Below are positions 49,179-61,800 of a DNA stretch of 64,000 nt, piece by piece. The stretch is from Camarhynchus parvulus (taxonomy: Eukaryota > Chordata > Aves > Passeriformes > Thraupidae): assembly GCF_901933205.1 (NCBI RefSeq), contig NC_044576.1, forward strand, positions 6,109,024 through 6,173,023. Reading direction: 5' to 3'. The translations under genes were made by a program, and so were the position numbers. The notes below the pieces were generated by a model. It saw only the letters and a program-made list of their open reading frames with translations, made no database searches and was not told the origin of the DNA. Within the stretch, counting starts at the first letter, position 1, and every line of letters starts with the position of its first letter.

Positions 49179-50859
49179 TAGCCAATTTAAGGTCAATATT
49201 GCCCAACACCGGAAGAATGTGATCTGCTGTTAGCCAAATAGTTTAGCAGAATGTGACATGTCTGAAACCAGCACAAGATATTTTTTTCTTGGTCAAATAT
49301 TTGCAGCGCAGGTAAGATTTAATCAATCTTTGCGCAAGGAGAGGTAAAGACAACGTCCAAAAAACCGGGTCCAGATACCTCAAATGTATTGCGTGTTGGA
49401 AACAACAATTATGTTTTCAGTCGCTTTGAAATGTGGCTGTACTTCCCGACAGGGGGGGAAGTATAAAAGTATTCATAAAAAAGGGAAAGAGAAGGAATAT
49501 TTTGTGGTCTAAAGAATATTTACTTGTAAAGCCTGTGAGAAGACCAAATAAAAGGATCTTTATCATGATCAAGATTCCAATATTAACATTAATAAAATGT
49601 ATTATTTATAAGTCAATTAACATAAATAGAATATGTAAGCACTAGTGTATTAAAAAAATCTTTCCACAGGCAGCAGATTTTTAGCAGCATGAGTTTTTTT
49701 TTTTCCTGGAATAATACAAGAATAACATTTTCCAGCCAAGAGCAGAAACAGTAGGGGAGTCTTTGCTATCACAGGGCTTCTTATTAAATTCAGTCACTGT
49801 GAAAAGCCAGTCTTTTTCCTTTTTTTCTTTCCTTTTTTTAAAAATAAAGACAACTTAAAATCAATACAAGTTAGATTAACAAATCAGTACTATACTAATC
49901 CTGATTTATTACAATCGGCAATATTAAGTTTAATCACGTATAAACTGCTATTAAAAAAAGATTTTCCTTTCGTAAGTCCTGAATTAAATAATGGTGCAGT
50001 GTACCGAGTTTTTAGATCTACATCATCTGATATTATGAAAAATTCAATGTACTTCTCTGCAGCAGATGTCAGAGGTCAGCAAATCTATTACAGTAATGTA
50101 AGTAAGCTGGCTTTCTGCCAACCTTTTTTTAAAAAACACTGAAGCAGATAATTTTATATTTACAAATTCTAAAATCCTCCAGGGACTAAATCTCTTTCCC
50201 AACAAAAAGCAGAAACTTCACATTAGAGAAATGTATTTCACAGTATATCAAACATGTCTTCATCATTAGCATTTCATAAAAAGAAAAAAAAAGCCCTTAA
50301 TCTTTATTAGTCAACATTTTTTTTCCCAGCTACAGAACTAACAGTACAAGTTCTCATCTGAGCCACTAACCACTACGTGTATTGATTATGCAGAATGAAT
50401 GACTTTTTTGGCCTGACTCTGCTTCACAGGACACATGAGAGCACATCTATTTATAGGCATGGCAAAAAAATAGTTACAATAATGCAAAGGATCTGACCAG
50501 CCCAAAAAGAGGAAGGAAATTAAATGTTAAGGCTGCCAGTTTCCTCTTTAATTCTCCCTACTGTGTATGGATATGACGGGGCTCTGGGCTGGGGAGGAAC
50601 CATATGCCCAGGACAGACAGGGTGATGGAGGGAAGGAGGCAACTCAGCACAATCCCTGCAAATTTTTTTTTTGTATCGCTGTTTCAGTGTTTATTTTTGT
50701 TTTCTTTCTGGCAGAATAAAATATTTCAGCATGTCTCCCATTGACATCATCGTACTTTCTCCAGGGATCCAAGCCCAACACAAAATAGGATGCACTGGAG
50801 CCTCTCAGCCACAAGAATAATCTTGGAAGGCCTTAAAAATATCAAAGTCCACTCCTTGG

Positions 50860-51240
50860 GAGATGTTGCCCCATTTGCATCCTTGGCCAGGTTAAGGAGG
50901 CTAATTGCAACAGAAATGGAAAATGATTTACATTTGCTCCACCAAATGAATACAGCAACCAGTTAACCCGTGGAACTCACTGCCAATGGATATCTTGGGG
51001 CCAAGGGATTAGTGAGATTATGCAAGGATTAGATGCTAATGTAAATCATGAGAACATTAAGCTGTTAGAGCTTCAAAAATGCTGAAAAGGGACAGGCAAT
51101 AGGTCTCTTTAGTGGTAGGAATTTAGAAAAGACTTTCCTCCTGAGCACATAAAGCTATGGTAGCTCCAATTCCTTCCTCTGCAGGCACTACCAGAGCTGG
51201 GGGGCAAGACAACCACTTTTTTCAGTCCAAGAGGGCACCT
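50860..51240 (+). mobile_element. Ancient CR1-type LINE remnant
   Basis: The order of motifs fits old amniote CR1 3' consensus: CGTGGAACTCACTGCCAATGG, then GGGGCCAAGGGATTAGTGAG, GCAAGGATTAGATGCTAATG, AATCATGAGAACATTAAG, GACTTTCCTCCTGAGCAC and CCTTCCTCTGCAGGCACTAC. Highly diverged, with no coding frame kept. It lies antisense to ARID5B in a large intron. Boundaries are approximate. Confidence 0.65.
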
Positions 51241-54200
51241 ATCTGCTCCAGGATGTCCTCACAGCAGCTGGGCAGAGCTGCCCACAGCCCCTGCAGCCAG
51301 AGGGTCTGAGTGCAGGGCTGGGACAGCCCCTGCGGTGAAAATGGGTCCCTATCAGTAACCTCAGTGAGAGAAACTTGATTCTTTCCCCCTATAAAGTCAG
51401 TGGCAAAACATTCAGCTGTTTTAAGGGACCAGCAGGAATGCCTGAGCTCTGATCCCAAGAGAAGTCTTGTCTTTTTTTACGCTGTAGCTTTTCAAAAGAA
51501 TAAATCTTCGAGCACGGGTCCAGTGCAGGCAAGGGAAGCAGCAAGGGAAACCTTCAATGACAATCAGTTGGTGGGGATAGCCAGGAGCAGGAGGCAGCTC
51601 TCCTGGGCAACAGTGACACATTCCCAGCAAAGAGGGGAGAGGAATAACCCAAACTTCAAGGTCTCAGCTTGTTTTCCAAAACGGGAATATAAAATACATT
51701 CAGGAAATGAAGCACTGTGTTCCTGAAGTCTGCTTTCCCTGGATTGCATTGTACAATGCAGGGGTTATGAAAGCAAGCCTCACGTGCTTTTGTGCAGAAC
51801 ACAATAGCAATGGCTTTATTTGCATTTGTCTGAAGTACAAAACTGGCACGTATTATATCAGCAAAGACAAAATATGCTGGAGTTCAATTTTCTTTCCCAA
51901 GAATTTTCCTTCCTTAAAGAAATGGCTCTTTCATCCTTTCAACAACAACTTTCCTCACAGCCCACTGGGAGTGCTGGTGGGTAATGAGAATGGCTTACTG
52001 CTGAAAGGTGGGAACAGCGTTGCTCTAAGAGAATTCAAAGACACTTTGTTTTAAGTAAACTGGAAATTAGTGACATTACAAACACAGCTGCTGATTTAAC
52101 TGCACAGCCCAACGAGGCAAGCTCAGGCACTCCTGATCCTAGGGCTCAGCAGGGGGAGATGAACAACTCCAGTCTTCTGCCTTTGGCACAGATTTACTGC
52201 ATGGAAAAGAGTCAAAGGAAGGGTAGTGGACACAGAGCAACTTCCCCAGATCACTCTACCAAAACCACTACAAGACTCTGTTTTGGCCATAGTCGCCATT
52301 TCTGCATCTAAAGGCAGACATGCATTTTGTTTGGTAGGTCCATGGAGTCCCTGCAATGCTTGGTCCCTAGGCTCAGAACAAGCTTACACAGATGCCATTT
52401 TGCATTGCCTGTGGGGTGCAGGTCTCCTGGCAGGACTCCAAAATCCTGCTGACCCTCCCTGGGAGCTCTGAATTACATCTATATTGCAGCAAGCTGAACA
52501 AACTATGGGCATTCTCTTTCATGTTAACAAAATCCTAAAGTACAAGGTGGAGATTCTCAGCATTGCTGGGCAGTCCGAGGGAAAAGATCTTGGTGCTTAC
52601 TCATCAGTGCTGCTCCTGCAAAAGAGAATGGCACACCTCTCACTGTGCAGCGCTCTCCTGGGGCTACTCAGCTCCCAGCAGGAAAAGGGGCTTGTCCCCT
52701 GTGCTGAGTGGGTTCCTACTCCTGCATGGCAAGGAATGAGACTGCCATGGGTGACACTGACTCCAAGCTGGACTGCTGGCACCCCCAGGCTCTGGGCACT
52801 GCAGGGCCCCAGCACCCAGTCAGTGCCAAGGCACACACACATGATGGGCACGCCTGGCAAGGGCCTCTCTGCTTGGGTGACAATGCACCCAGCAGCACTG
52901 CACAGCACTCAGCATGCCCCAGTTCTGCTGGGACAGACTCCTGGGTGAAAGGAAGGATGTAGGTGGGAAAACAATTCCCCACCAGGAGAGAGATCATCTG
53001 CTTGCAGGCACTTAAAGGCACTGCCTGACTGTCCAGCACTCAAGGACTCCTGCTGACTCTAGCAATGGCCAGTAAGATGCTAAGGCTGAAACCCCAGAAA
53101 TTTTGAAAAAAAATGCATGTTCTCAGATATTTTAAAAGGACAGCTAGGGATCTGTTTTAATGGTAAACAATTACATTCCTCTGTCATCTGATACTTCTTA
53201 AATTTTGGGGAGGGGGGAAGCTTTCTGAATTTTCAATAGTTCCTTTGTTAAAGCATCTGTTACTCACATAATTGAAAAGATGTTTGTTCAGTGGTATGCT
53301 TGAGAGTACAGTTATTTAATCTTAATGATAAAGCCCTGAGGGCAGAAAATCATAAGTAGAAACCTCTTGTTATTTATCAAAAAGAAAAAAAAAACCCAAA
53401 CCAAAAACCTAGGAAAATAAAGAGAGAACTGAGACACCTCATCTATCTTCAGGCTTAAATTTGTGCTTGATGGAAAACTATGGGGACAATTTGCAACTTG
53501 TGAAGTTTTCTGGGAGTTTGGGACCAGCTGAAGTGTGAGGGGGGCAGGGAAGTGGGGTGAAGACAAAAATAAAACAAGGAGAGAAAACTGTTGCTTGGCA
53601 AGTTTGAGTCAAACAAAGAGCTAGTTGTAGTTTACAGCATGACATAATATTTGATTAATTTTTGCCTGGGGGTGTTTTCACACTTAACAGTGTAAATCAA
53701 AACCTTCTATTAATTACAATGTGTATAAAAAGATAACCATAAGCAATTTCATGCAGATGCTAGAGTAGCCCCCTACTTTTTGTTCCCTCCAACGACTGGC
53801 TGTTATTTCCTGCAAAATTCCACTGAAATGCTTACACGTTATGAAAGTTATCCAAACCCTTTAGAAAACCAAACAGCATTTGCATGGAACACAGGGCTCT
53901 CCTGCATATTGAATTACTGCACAATATCCTCAGGGTAGACAGACTTTATGGCTGTTAAAGAGAAACCGTGTAAGGGTCCTATTTTGACCTGCCTTGTGTT
54001 TGTGATCATATATAATTTTTATGTGAGAGATTTAGAAAAAAAATGGCAGAATGGGCTCTGAAGTGTACAAGGCACTGCATCTCCTGAAGTTTAGTCCCCT
54101 GGTAGATGTGCAAATACCCAGGGACCATACTCACAGCCAGAATAAAACCCTCTGCAGGTCAGTGTCCAAAGTGTGGGCACAGCCACCTGCCACCCCACTG

Positions 54201-57200
54201 TGAGGAAACACAACCCATCTCACCTATCTGCTCCTCCTCAAGTTCCAGGTGGCTGTGTCTCTGCAAAATACTTTCCCACTCAGCTGCCTTAATTTAGTAA
54301 GAGCACAAAGTCTAATAAATCCCTCTCCAGCTGTGTCTGCCCAGGACAGACTGGTTTTAGAAATGCTAGTAACTTGTGAGGGCCAGCACAGGAGACAGGC
54401 TGCTGAAGAGCAGGACTTGGGCCATGGGGTTCTCTGGGTCCATCCTTGCTGGAGATCCCACGGGAGCCCAGCCTCCTGCAGCACCCGAAGAGGCCAGGAA
54501 GCTACAGGTCTGTGGTGCAATGATTCTGCCTGTCATGATGCTTCCCAACATGTCTGTCCACCAGAGAAGCCAAGGAGAGTCCTGCATGCCCCTGCACAGC
54601 ACAATCCCCCAGCCCATGTGTGTTTGTGCACAGCCCATGCATGGGACTTGCTCTGGAGGAAACCAAGATGAATCACAGCCAGACTTGGAGACAGAAAAAG
54701 GTCCCAACAGGTAATTACAGTATTTCTGTTTTGTTCAATGTATTTTATTGGGAACTTTTTATACCTTGCCAACAAGCAGGCTGGGTTTTTTGGTTTGGTT
54801 CTTTTCTGGGGGGTAAGGGGGGAGCAGTGGTGTAGTGTTTACAAAAAATCCCTGACAACAACGTCATCAGCACTGCAGAAACACAGCCTACTGCTCATGC
54901 CAGAAAGTCAAAGCTGCTGATCATGTGTTTTGTGTAAAAGCGGAAAGAAACCTCAAACCCTGCATGTGAAAACCACATCTGCATTATTAGGGGAAGACAG
55001 CATGGGGCAGAGTGCTTCGCAGAAAAGGAGCCGTTTCTGAGGGTTTCTTGATAAGCGAGAGAGAGATGCAGGGTACTGACAAGGGCTGAGAGAGGTTCAA
55101 GGGAACGCTGTAGGCTGCATCAACTCACACCAACCACACACCTCTGCCTTTCTGTGATCGTGAAAGATCATTAGAGGAACACTAATGAAGACAGTAACGA
55201 CCAAAATAACAACACCTTATAAGCTCTGTACGGTCCAAGTCGTGCACAGAGCAACAGTCCCATGATGGGAAAACATTAATGCTTTTTATATTGGTAATCA
55301 TCTGTAACATGAGCAATTAAGTACAGTACTAATGGACTATAGCCAAGAGCCTGGTACTAATATTAAAAACTGACAGAGATGAATAGGTTTGGAAGGAAAA
55401 CTAGGCTGACAAAGACATTTTTATGAAGTGCTTGGGCCTATTTGGAATAACCCAATCAGAGGCAGGTCTAGACCAGCCATGCCTACAGTGACAATAACGT
55501 ATTCATTGGCATTATATGATGCCTGCTATGCTTTAAATAAAAACACTCATTGCTTCTACTCAGAAACCTGCACTTTCATTATTATACTCATTAATAAAAC
55601 AGAAGTTGTCTAACTAATATATAATATAACACTTACTGAAACACTGGCAGCCTTGCCTTATTTTAAAATGAAAACAGTTTCTGGAAACAGGAACTGTATT
55701 AATGATAAATGAATTAGCTGAAAATGCACACAAAACCTTTCCTTCCCTTTTACCAGAGAAACAAAGAAAACACCACCCCAACTGAAGCACTGTACCTACC
55801 TATAGTACACCAGCAGCTACCACCACAAACCCTGCTCCAAACAGCAGGGTGCAGAGCAACACATTCCCCAAAACCTTTAAAACTGGTTTTGTTCCAGCTT
55901 TTGCCATCCACTGTACCATGAAACTGCAGCCACATGGTAGCTTTGCAGAGGTTATAAACACCTTTACAGAAAGCAGTATTTCTTCATTGGATTTGGTAGA
56001 CAGAGAATTTTGCCCTCTCCAGTGCTTGTATTTTGTGTTTGGGTTTGGTTGGCTGGTTGGTTGTTGTTAATGGTTTTTTTTTTTTTTCCTCTCTCTTTTC
56101 AGCCTTTGAAATTGTGTGTGAAACTCCACCTTGCAAAGGGAAACAGGAGAGGGCAGGAAGGAGGGATGGCAATATCTGAACTGGGACATATGTACCATTC
56201 CACTCCTCAGCATCCCAAGGATGTCACTGAAAGGTGGCTGCCACCTGAACAGCCTTGATATGCTAAAGCTGATGCAAACAGCCAGTAGCTCCTCCTGGGA
56301 GAGAGCTGGTTAACACAACATGGATGCCCTTGAGATCCAGTTGTAGAGATGAATGGCAAGGCTAAGTCAAACAGCAGCAGGGCCAGTGAAGTCAGGGCAC
56401 TGCCTGTTCTGCCTCCAGTAAGCAAGGAAGGGCCAGTGGGATTCAGAAAGGAAAAATCAGGAGATTTACTCAGCATTTGCTTTCCAGATAATTAAATTTC
56501 CAGTTTAGCTGTACAGTTTCAAGTTCGAAAATGTATGTATGTCCTCAATCATGAGCCTGTGTATTCCTGCACTACAGTTCTAGTTTTAGATTAAATGCCA
56601 TCTGAGCACTTTGCCTATAAATGAGCATTACATTTACAGGTGCTGTAGTTAGAATTACCAGCTGAAACAAACCATGACAATTTCATTTACTTTTTTTCAA
56701 GTCTGAGGCTTCATACAACTTTCCTGTAGGGGAAAAAGAGCATCTAACACTAGAAAAGTAGAGACTGGATGAGCTACTGAGGTTTTTTATATACATGTTT
56801 TGGTTTTTCAGAACAGATTTAGTGAAGAACATTTTAGGTAAGCTCAGGGCTAACCTGAAAGTTCTGAAAGATTTTTTGCTCTAAATGCCATCTTTTGATA
56901 GCCTGCCAGGGATGTGGAAAATTAGGTGCTGCCTCATATCAGACTTCATACAGAACTACATGATAGACTGGCATCCATGAACTCAGATTTGAGTTCTTCA
57001 GTGTATTAAGACCAATCTAACCATAAACTAGAAGACACTTTCCTCAGACCAGGTCAAGTCAAGCAGAACTGCTTTTGGATAGCCTGGAAAGGCTTTTCAA
57101 TTTGGAAGGCATCAGGACTGTTCAGGTTTTCCAGACAGCACAATGGGTTTTGTGGCACTTCAGAGCACACCCAAATAACTGCTGAGTCAGTCACACACAA

Positions 57201-58040
57201 GTCTTTATGCATGGGAGTGCAATGCAAAGCTTTTACATATAAAAAACACCCAAACCACTAGCATTGAACATTGTCAGGAAAGCAGAAGAGAAAGGGGTTC
57301 ATGGAGTATTTGTGAATGGCTCATTTAGTTTTCCACAACTACAAGAGATGCGCTCTCTCAGTGACTCCAGGGTTTCAGCAAGGCTCCCTCTGCAACCCAA
57401 ACCCACAGAGACCTAATGCTCCTGTGTGCCCGGGTCTCTTCTGTCAAATAACATCCCCCACAGAACATCTGGCAAGGGAAAAGCCGCACTGCCAGTTGGA
57501 AACCCATCTGCTGGCTTGGGTGCAAGAGGAAGCTCTGAGACTCTCAGGACTATAATGATGGGGGTGGAAGAGCTGAATACCCACAATCTGATGAGTCAAT
57601 AAAACAATCTATAAGATTTGTCTGCAACATGAAGGCAGGGAAAAGCCCCATCTGACACGCACAGCAGCTCACTCACTTCACTCTGCTGCTTGGCTCAATC
57701 TCCAGAAAGCTTCTAACAATTATAATGGCAATCATTACATGCAACTCCTCTGTGCACCCAAGCCCTTCTGCTGGAGATGTCCCCTGTAAATGAGCGTGAT
57801 CAAATACCCCACCCTCCATGAGGATGGCAGTATGTCTCTTTGAGAGGCTGACACATCAGGCACTAAGATAAGGAGAGAAAGTGCCCACTGAACACAGCTC
57901 TGCTGTGCCACCTTCTGCACCGGCAAGTACAATCTCTGCCTGAGCCCAGCAAAGTGACTTGTTTATGCCCAGGAACAAGAGACTGAATTTTACTTATCTG
58001 AGCTGAAAATTGCTGAGTTTTATTCACATTTGCTTGTCTA

Positions 58041-58143
58041 AGGAAAAAAAAAAAAAAACAAAAAACCAAAAAAAACCAAAAAAAAAAAACCAAAAAAAAA
58101 AAAGGAAGAAAAAAAAAGATAAAAGAAAAAAGAAAATAAAAAG
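58041..58143. repeat. A-rich low-complexity tract with CC interruptions
   Basis: About 100 bp of A runs separated by CC, C, GG or G (AAAAACCAAAAAAAACCAAA style). The minus-strand frame across it gives a Phe-rich artefact. Same composition, on the other strand, as the tracts at 5148 and 24911. Confidence 0.85.
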
Positions 58144-58798
58144 CCCCAACAGTTGTTCCTAAAAACCAAATCAAAACAACATTCCAGCTCCAGTATTTTA
58201 TTCAATGTGTTCTGGCTTCACAAGCCCTGGAAGTTATTATCTACATGGGGAGAATAAGAATTCAACAGTTCTGACCAGCAACAATGGCTGCAGAGAAAGA
58301 GTGTTTGGCAGCAGCTCACAGGCAGGGAGGAGGGAAGGGATGCCATGAAGAAGAGGAATGCAACGCTCGGCATGACCTACAACACTAACGGCACCCTGCA
58401 CTATGGGCTGCCCCATTGTTTTGATCAAAACCACAATCTGCTTAATTGGTATTCCTAAAAAATGATAGAAGACAAGTGTTTTCATCAATTAGTTGCTGTT
58501 TCTTATTTTTCCTCGAGTATGTTTTCCTCAATTTTTCAGCTTCTTTAACTGGAAAGCTGTTGCAAAAATTAAGATCTATACCAAAGAAAAATCAGATGCT
58601 TTTTTAATTTACTTAGTCACTGGAGACAGACACTGGTTTAAATCACAATGGATTATCTGACTAAACTGTTGGGGAACTATTTACTAAATCTTTAAGATGA
58701 CTCTCTCTCTTTTCCTCTAATTTCTTACAAAATGCTTTGAAGGCTTTCCAAATTAATTTTTTCATTATTAAACAAGCATTTCAGATTTGTTATCTTAC

Positions 58799-58896
58799 CT
58801 TTCATAATGTCTGCGAGTACATGTAGCAGCACTTGTGCTTCCAGGGTTACCACCTAATTCATCATAAATATGTTTCCATTGTCGACGGGCTGTTAT
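58799..58896 (-). CDS. ARID5B: ARID5B coding exon: ARID domain core
   Basis: A 98-bp exon starting in phase 0 after TTTTTACAG (AG at 58898-58897) and ending two bases into an Arg codon before GTAAGA at 58798. It encodes ITARRQWKHIYDELGG followed by NPGSTSAATCTRRHYER. This is the C-terminal half of the AT-rich interaction domain (helix-turn-helix DNA binding), with the W-x-x-[IV]-Y-x-x-L-G-G and Y-E-R core residues of the family. The open frame extends into intron on both sides. The preceding ARID exon was not found before 64000, so it lies outside the window. Confidence 0.96.
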
Positions 58897-61800
58897 CTGT
58901 AAAAATGGCAATGGAAAATTTAATCTTGCATCTTTACAGATTCTACAGCATTTGACTTCACAACAACAAATGCACATATGACACTTTCAGAACAGCATGT
59001 ACTACGAGCACTATAAAAGCCCCTACACAATATACAGAGTACACAGAGCTTTGGGTGTATTTTTGTTTTTGTAAGTTAACACTATGTCTATTTTCTTTCT
59101 CTCTAAAATGGAGTGATCTGATTCATTATCAAGTCATATGCAATACAGACTCACAAAAGAATCTCAATCAATACAGGGTCATTAACTATCAGAAGTTATG
59201 CAGACAAATCCCACAGTGAATTATGAAAATGAAGCTCAAACCATATTCAGCACAAATAATGATTACATAGTTATTTTAACTGAATTAGAGAAAATAAATC
59301 TGCTGCAAAACCCAAATCCACCACAGAATTCTGTAAATCTACAAAACCATAGTCCGTAACTATATATGTTACAAGCTGTTTATTTTTATCCATTTATATC
59401 TGTAAAATATACAGATCAAATAGTACTGAAATCTTAACGTACTCCAATGTTAATATTTGAGCTGTGTACTTTATTGGACCGTGCTGATGAAAATAAACAT
59501 CTTGTAACATATTGAATTGCATACCATGGTTCTGGGTTTTTTTGTACAGAAATTAGGATTATACAGAATAACAGATGGAAGACCTGGCAAAAGGATTGTG
59601 TCTGAATACCACTTCATTATTTTATATATTCTGCTATATTTAAAACAGGAAGAGAAACAGGAATAGGACAAGCACAACAGATCACCCTTGTTTGCCTGCA
59701 GCTCATAAAGAAAGCCAGTAGAAAACTGGTGGGGGCAATTTGGGGAGAATTTTGTCATTTGCTGTGGAATGCCATGGATTTTAATATATTCAGCCCTGGA
59801 GGCTTCTTTGGAGTTACCCACAGAGCAGTCAATGGCGTTTACTGAGGAGCTAAAGGCAGCAATCAGAAGAGAACAAATATTACAACTTGCAATCTGAGGC
59901 CTGTAATTTTAATCTAAACAAGAGGAGATAGCTACCATCATTAAATATTACAGGGTAAGAGATATTTCTGTTTCACTCAATAGAAAGGGAAAATCCTTCC
60001 TTTGCAGAAATTATTGTCTAAAGTAAAAAACATGGTTGGAGTCTTATCACTTGATAACATTACAATTTCTCCAAATTTATTGTTTGCAGAGTTCTCCAAA
60101 AAACAGCAGTAGCTTTAACTCACTATTACCACCTGAGCATAGTTTGCACCTATACACACTTTGGGGAAAAAAAAAAAGGTGTTTTATCTCAAACATTATA
60201 TAAAGCTAAATGAACTAACTTCATTCACTAATTTTATTTCCTGTCTTTTATAATAAACCCAAAGACTACCAGCACAAGGATTCAAGCAATTCAAGGATAA
60301 ATTCCACACAAGTAAGTTATTTAAATACAAATCAAACACTTATCTGATGATAAGGTTCATACTAAGTCTGTTTTGTTTCAGTTCTTATGCTGTCTCTTCC
60401 CCAGGCTACCCACACTTATTATTACTACTAAGGTGCTTGAAGAACCAGAGTCCTAATGAGCCATAAAGAACATCACATCCTGAGAATATGAATGGATGCT
60501 CCTTATGCAACCCAAAAAGTCAAATGAGAGTTGGACCAGGTATCCTGTTGTGGAGGAATGCCTGGATGGGAAGCTACCTCTGGTCCTGCCTCCCACATTC
60601 CACCATTCCTCAGGACAGATAGGACAGAGGTGTGGCCAGCCAGCCCTTGCCTTCTTGGAGCTCCCAAAAAATCATAGATCCCTTGAGGACTGCTGCAAAA
60701 AAAACCCTCTGGCAGGATCACAGATGGGGGAATGAAGGTGCACAAAGCTGCTCTGGGGTCTGTGCTCTGGCCCTCTGACAAGCACAACCTGGCTGGGCTT
60801 GCAAGGCTGTCCAGGACCTGAAACCTTGGCCAACAGCACTGACACTGAGTAGAAACTTTAAATGAAACCAAGGATTAGTTAGCAGGAGACTACTGTAAGT
60901 CTCCCTTATAATCATCCTGATGTGACTAGGAAGCACAGTCTCCATTTTCAAAAGGAGAACTTTAGAGCCTTTGTCTCATTTACCATGAGCTGACTCAAGA
61001 GCTGATACTCAAGCTGGAACACTGGTAAACATAACTAAGGGGAAAAGTGAATCCCTTTGAAGTCCATGGATCATTTTTTGTGTCTCTTTCTTCTAAGCTG
61101 CTTAGAATAATAGTATTTTCACAAACATTTGCCCAGTTCTATCCAATTCTACATCTGCAATGGACCAGAGCTCCTTGGCAATTAACTGAGTTGTGCCCTC
61201 CCACAGAGGGAGTTTAAATTTGACATTCCCTGAAACGATTGTTATTCTAACAAAGCCTGGGGTTGAGTTTTCCCCTGCTCTGGAAAGTTTATTTTTTATG
61301 CTTAATAAACTTCAAAGGACTAAAGGAACTGATTAATTACATCCTTAAACAATCTGAACAAAATGCTTCACTGAGGAAAGTGCACTCTTGTCATGAAGGA
61401 CCGCTCAAGCTGGATGTTCCTACTGACCATATGCAAACTGAGGGCCTTTCTCATACAAGTTCTTCCCAGTTCAAAATCCTTGTGCTGGGCCCATTGGAAG
61501 CCAGCACCTTTGAAAACCTCTGTGAAATCTTCCCCAACCAAGAGAAATCCAAATTAAGCAAAGAGACTGGCCTGTCTAAAGTGCAGATCTGATCTGGTTC
61601 CTATAAGCACAGTATTATGCAGTGACTGGTAGTCAAAAAACCCAAACATATAAAAGCAATGATCTTATCTATTAAAGCAGAAGACTGTTTACAAACATGC
61701 TTTCAATGGTGTCTTCTGCTTTGAGAAATCTTAAGGTCTTCTGCACTGCAATCCTACCTCCCAGCTCCCTTCCTCGTGAAAGGCTTCTTGCTTATTTCCT

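Larger units (their letters stand above)
46500..58798 (-). other. ARID5B intron (12.3 kb)
   Basis: Large intron with donor GTAAGA at 58798 and acceptor AG at 46501-46500. Contents recognised: an old sense-to-plus CR1 remnant at about 50860-51240 and an A-rich tract at 58041-58143. A stretch at about 48230-49400 is non-repetitive with an internal duplicated 12-mer, a candidate regulatory element. The many short frames are chance. Confidence 0.65.

Noticed and set aside
61263..61592. 109-codon plus-strand frame in an ARID5B intron
   Set aside because: No similarity recognised and no splice or promoter context.
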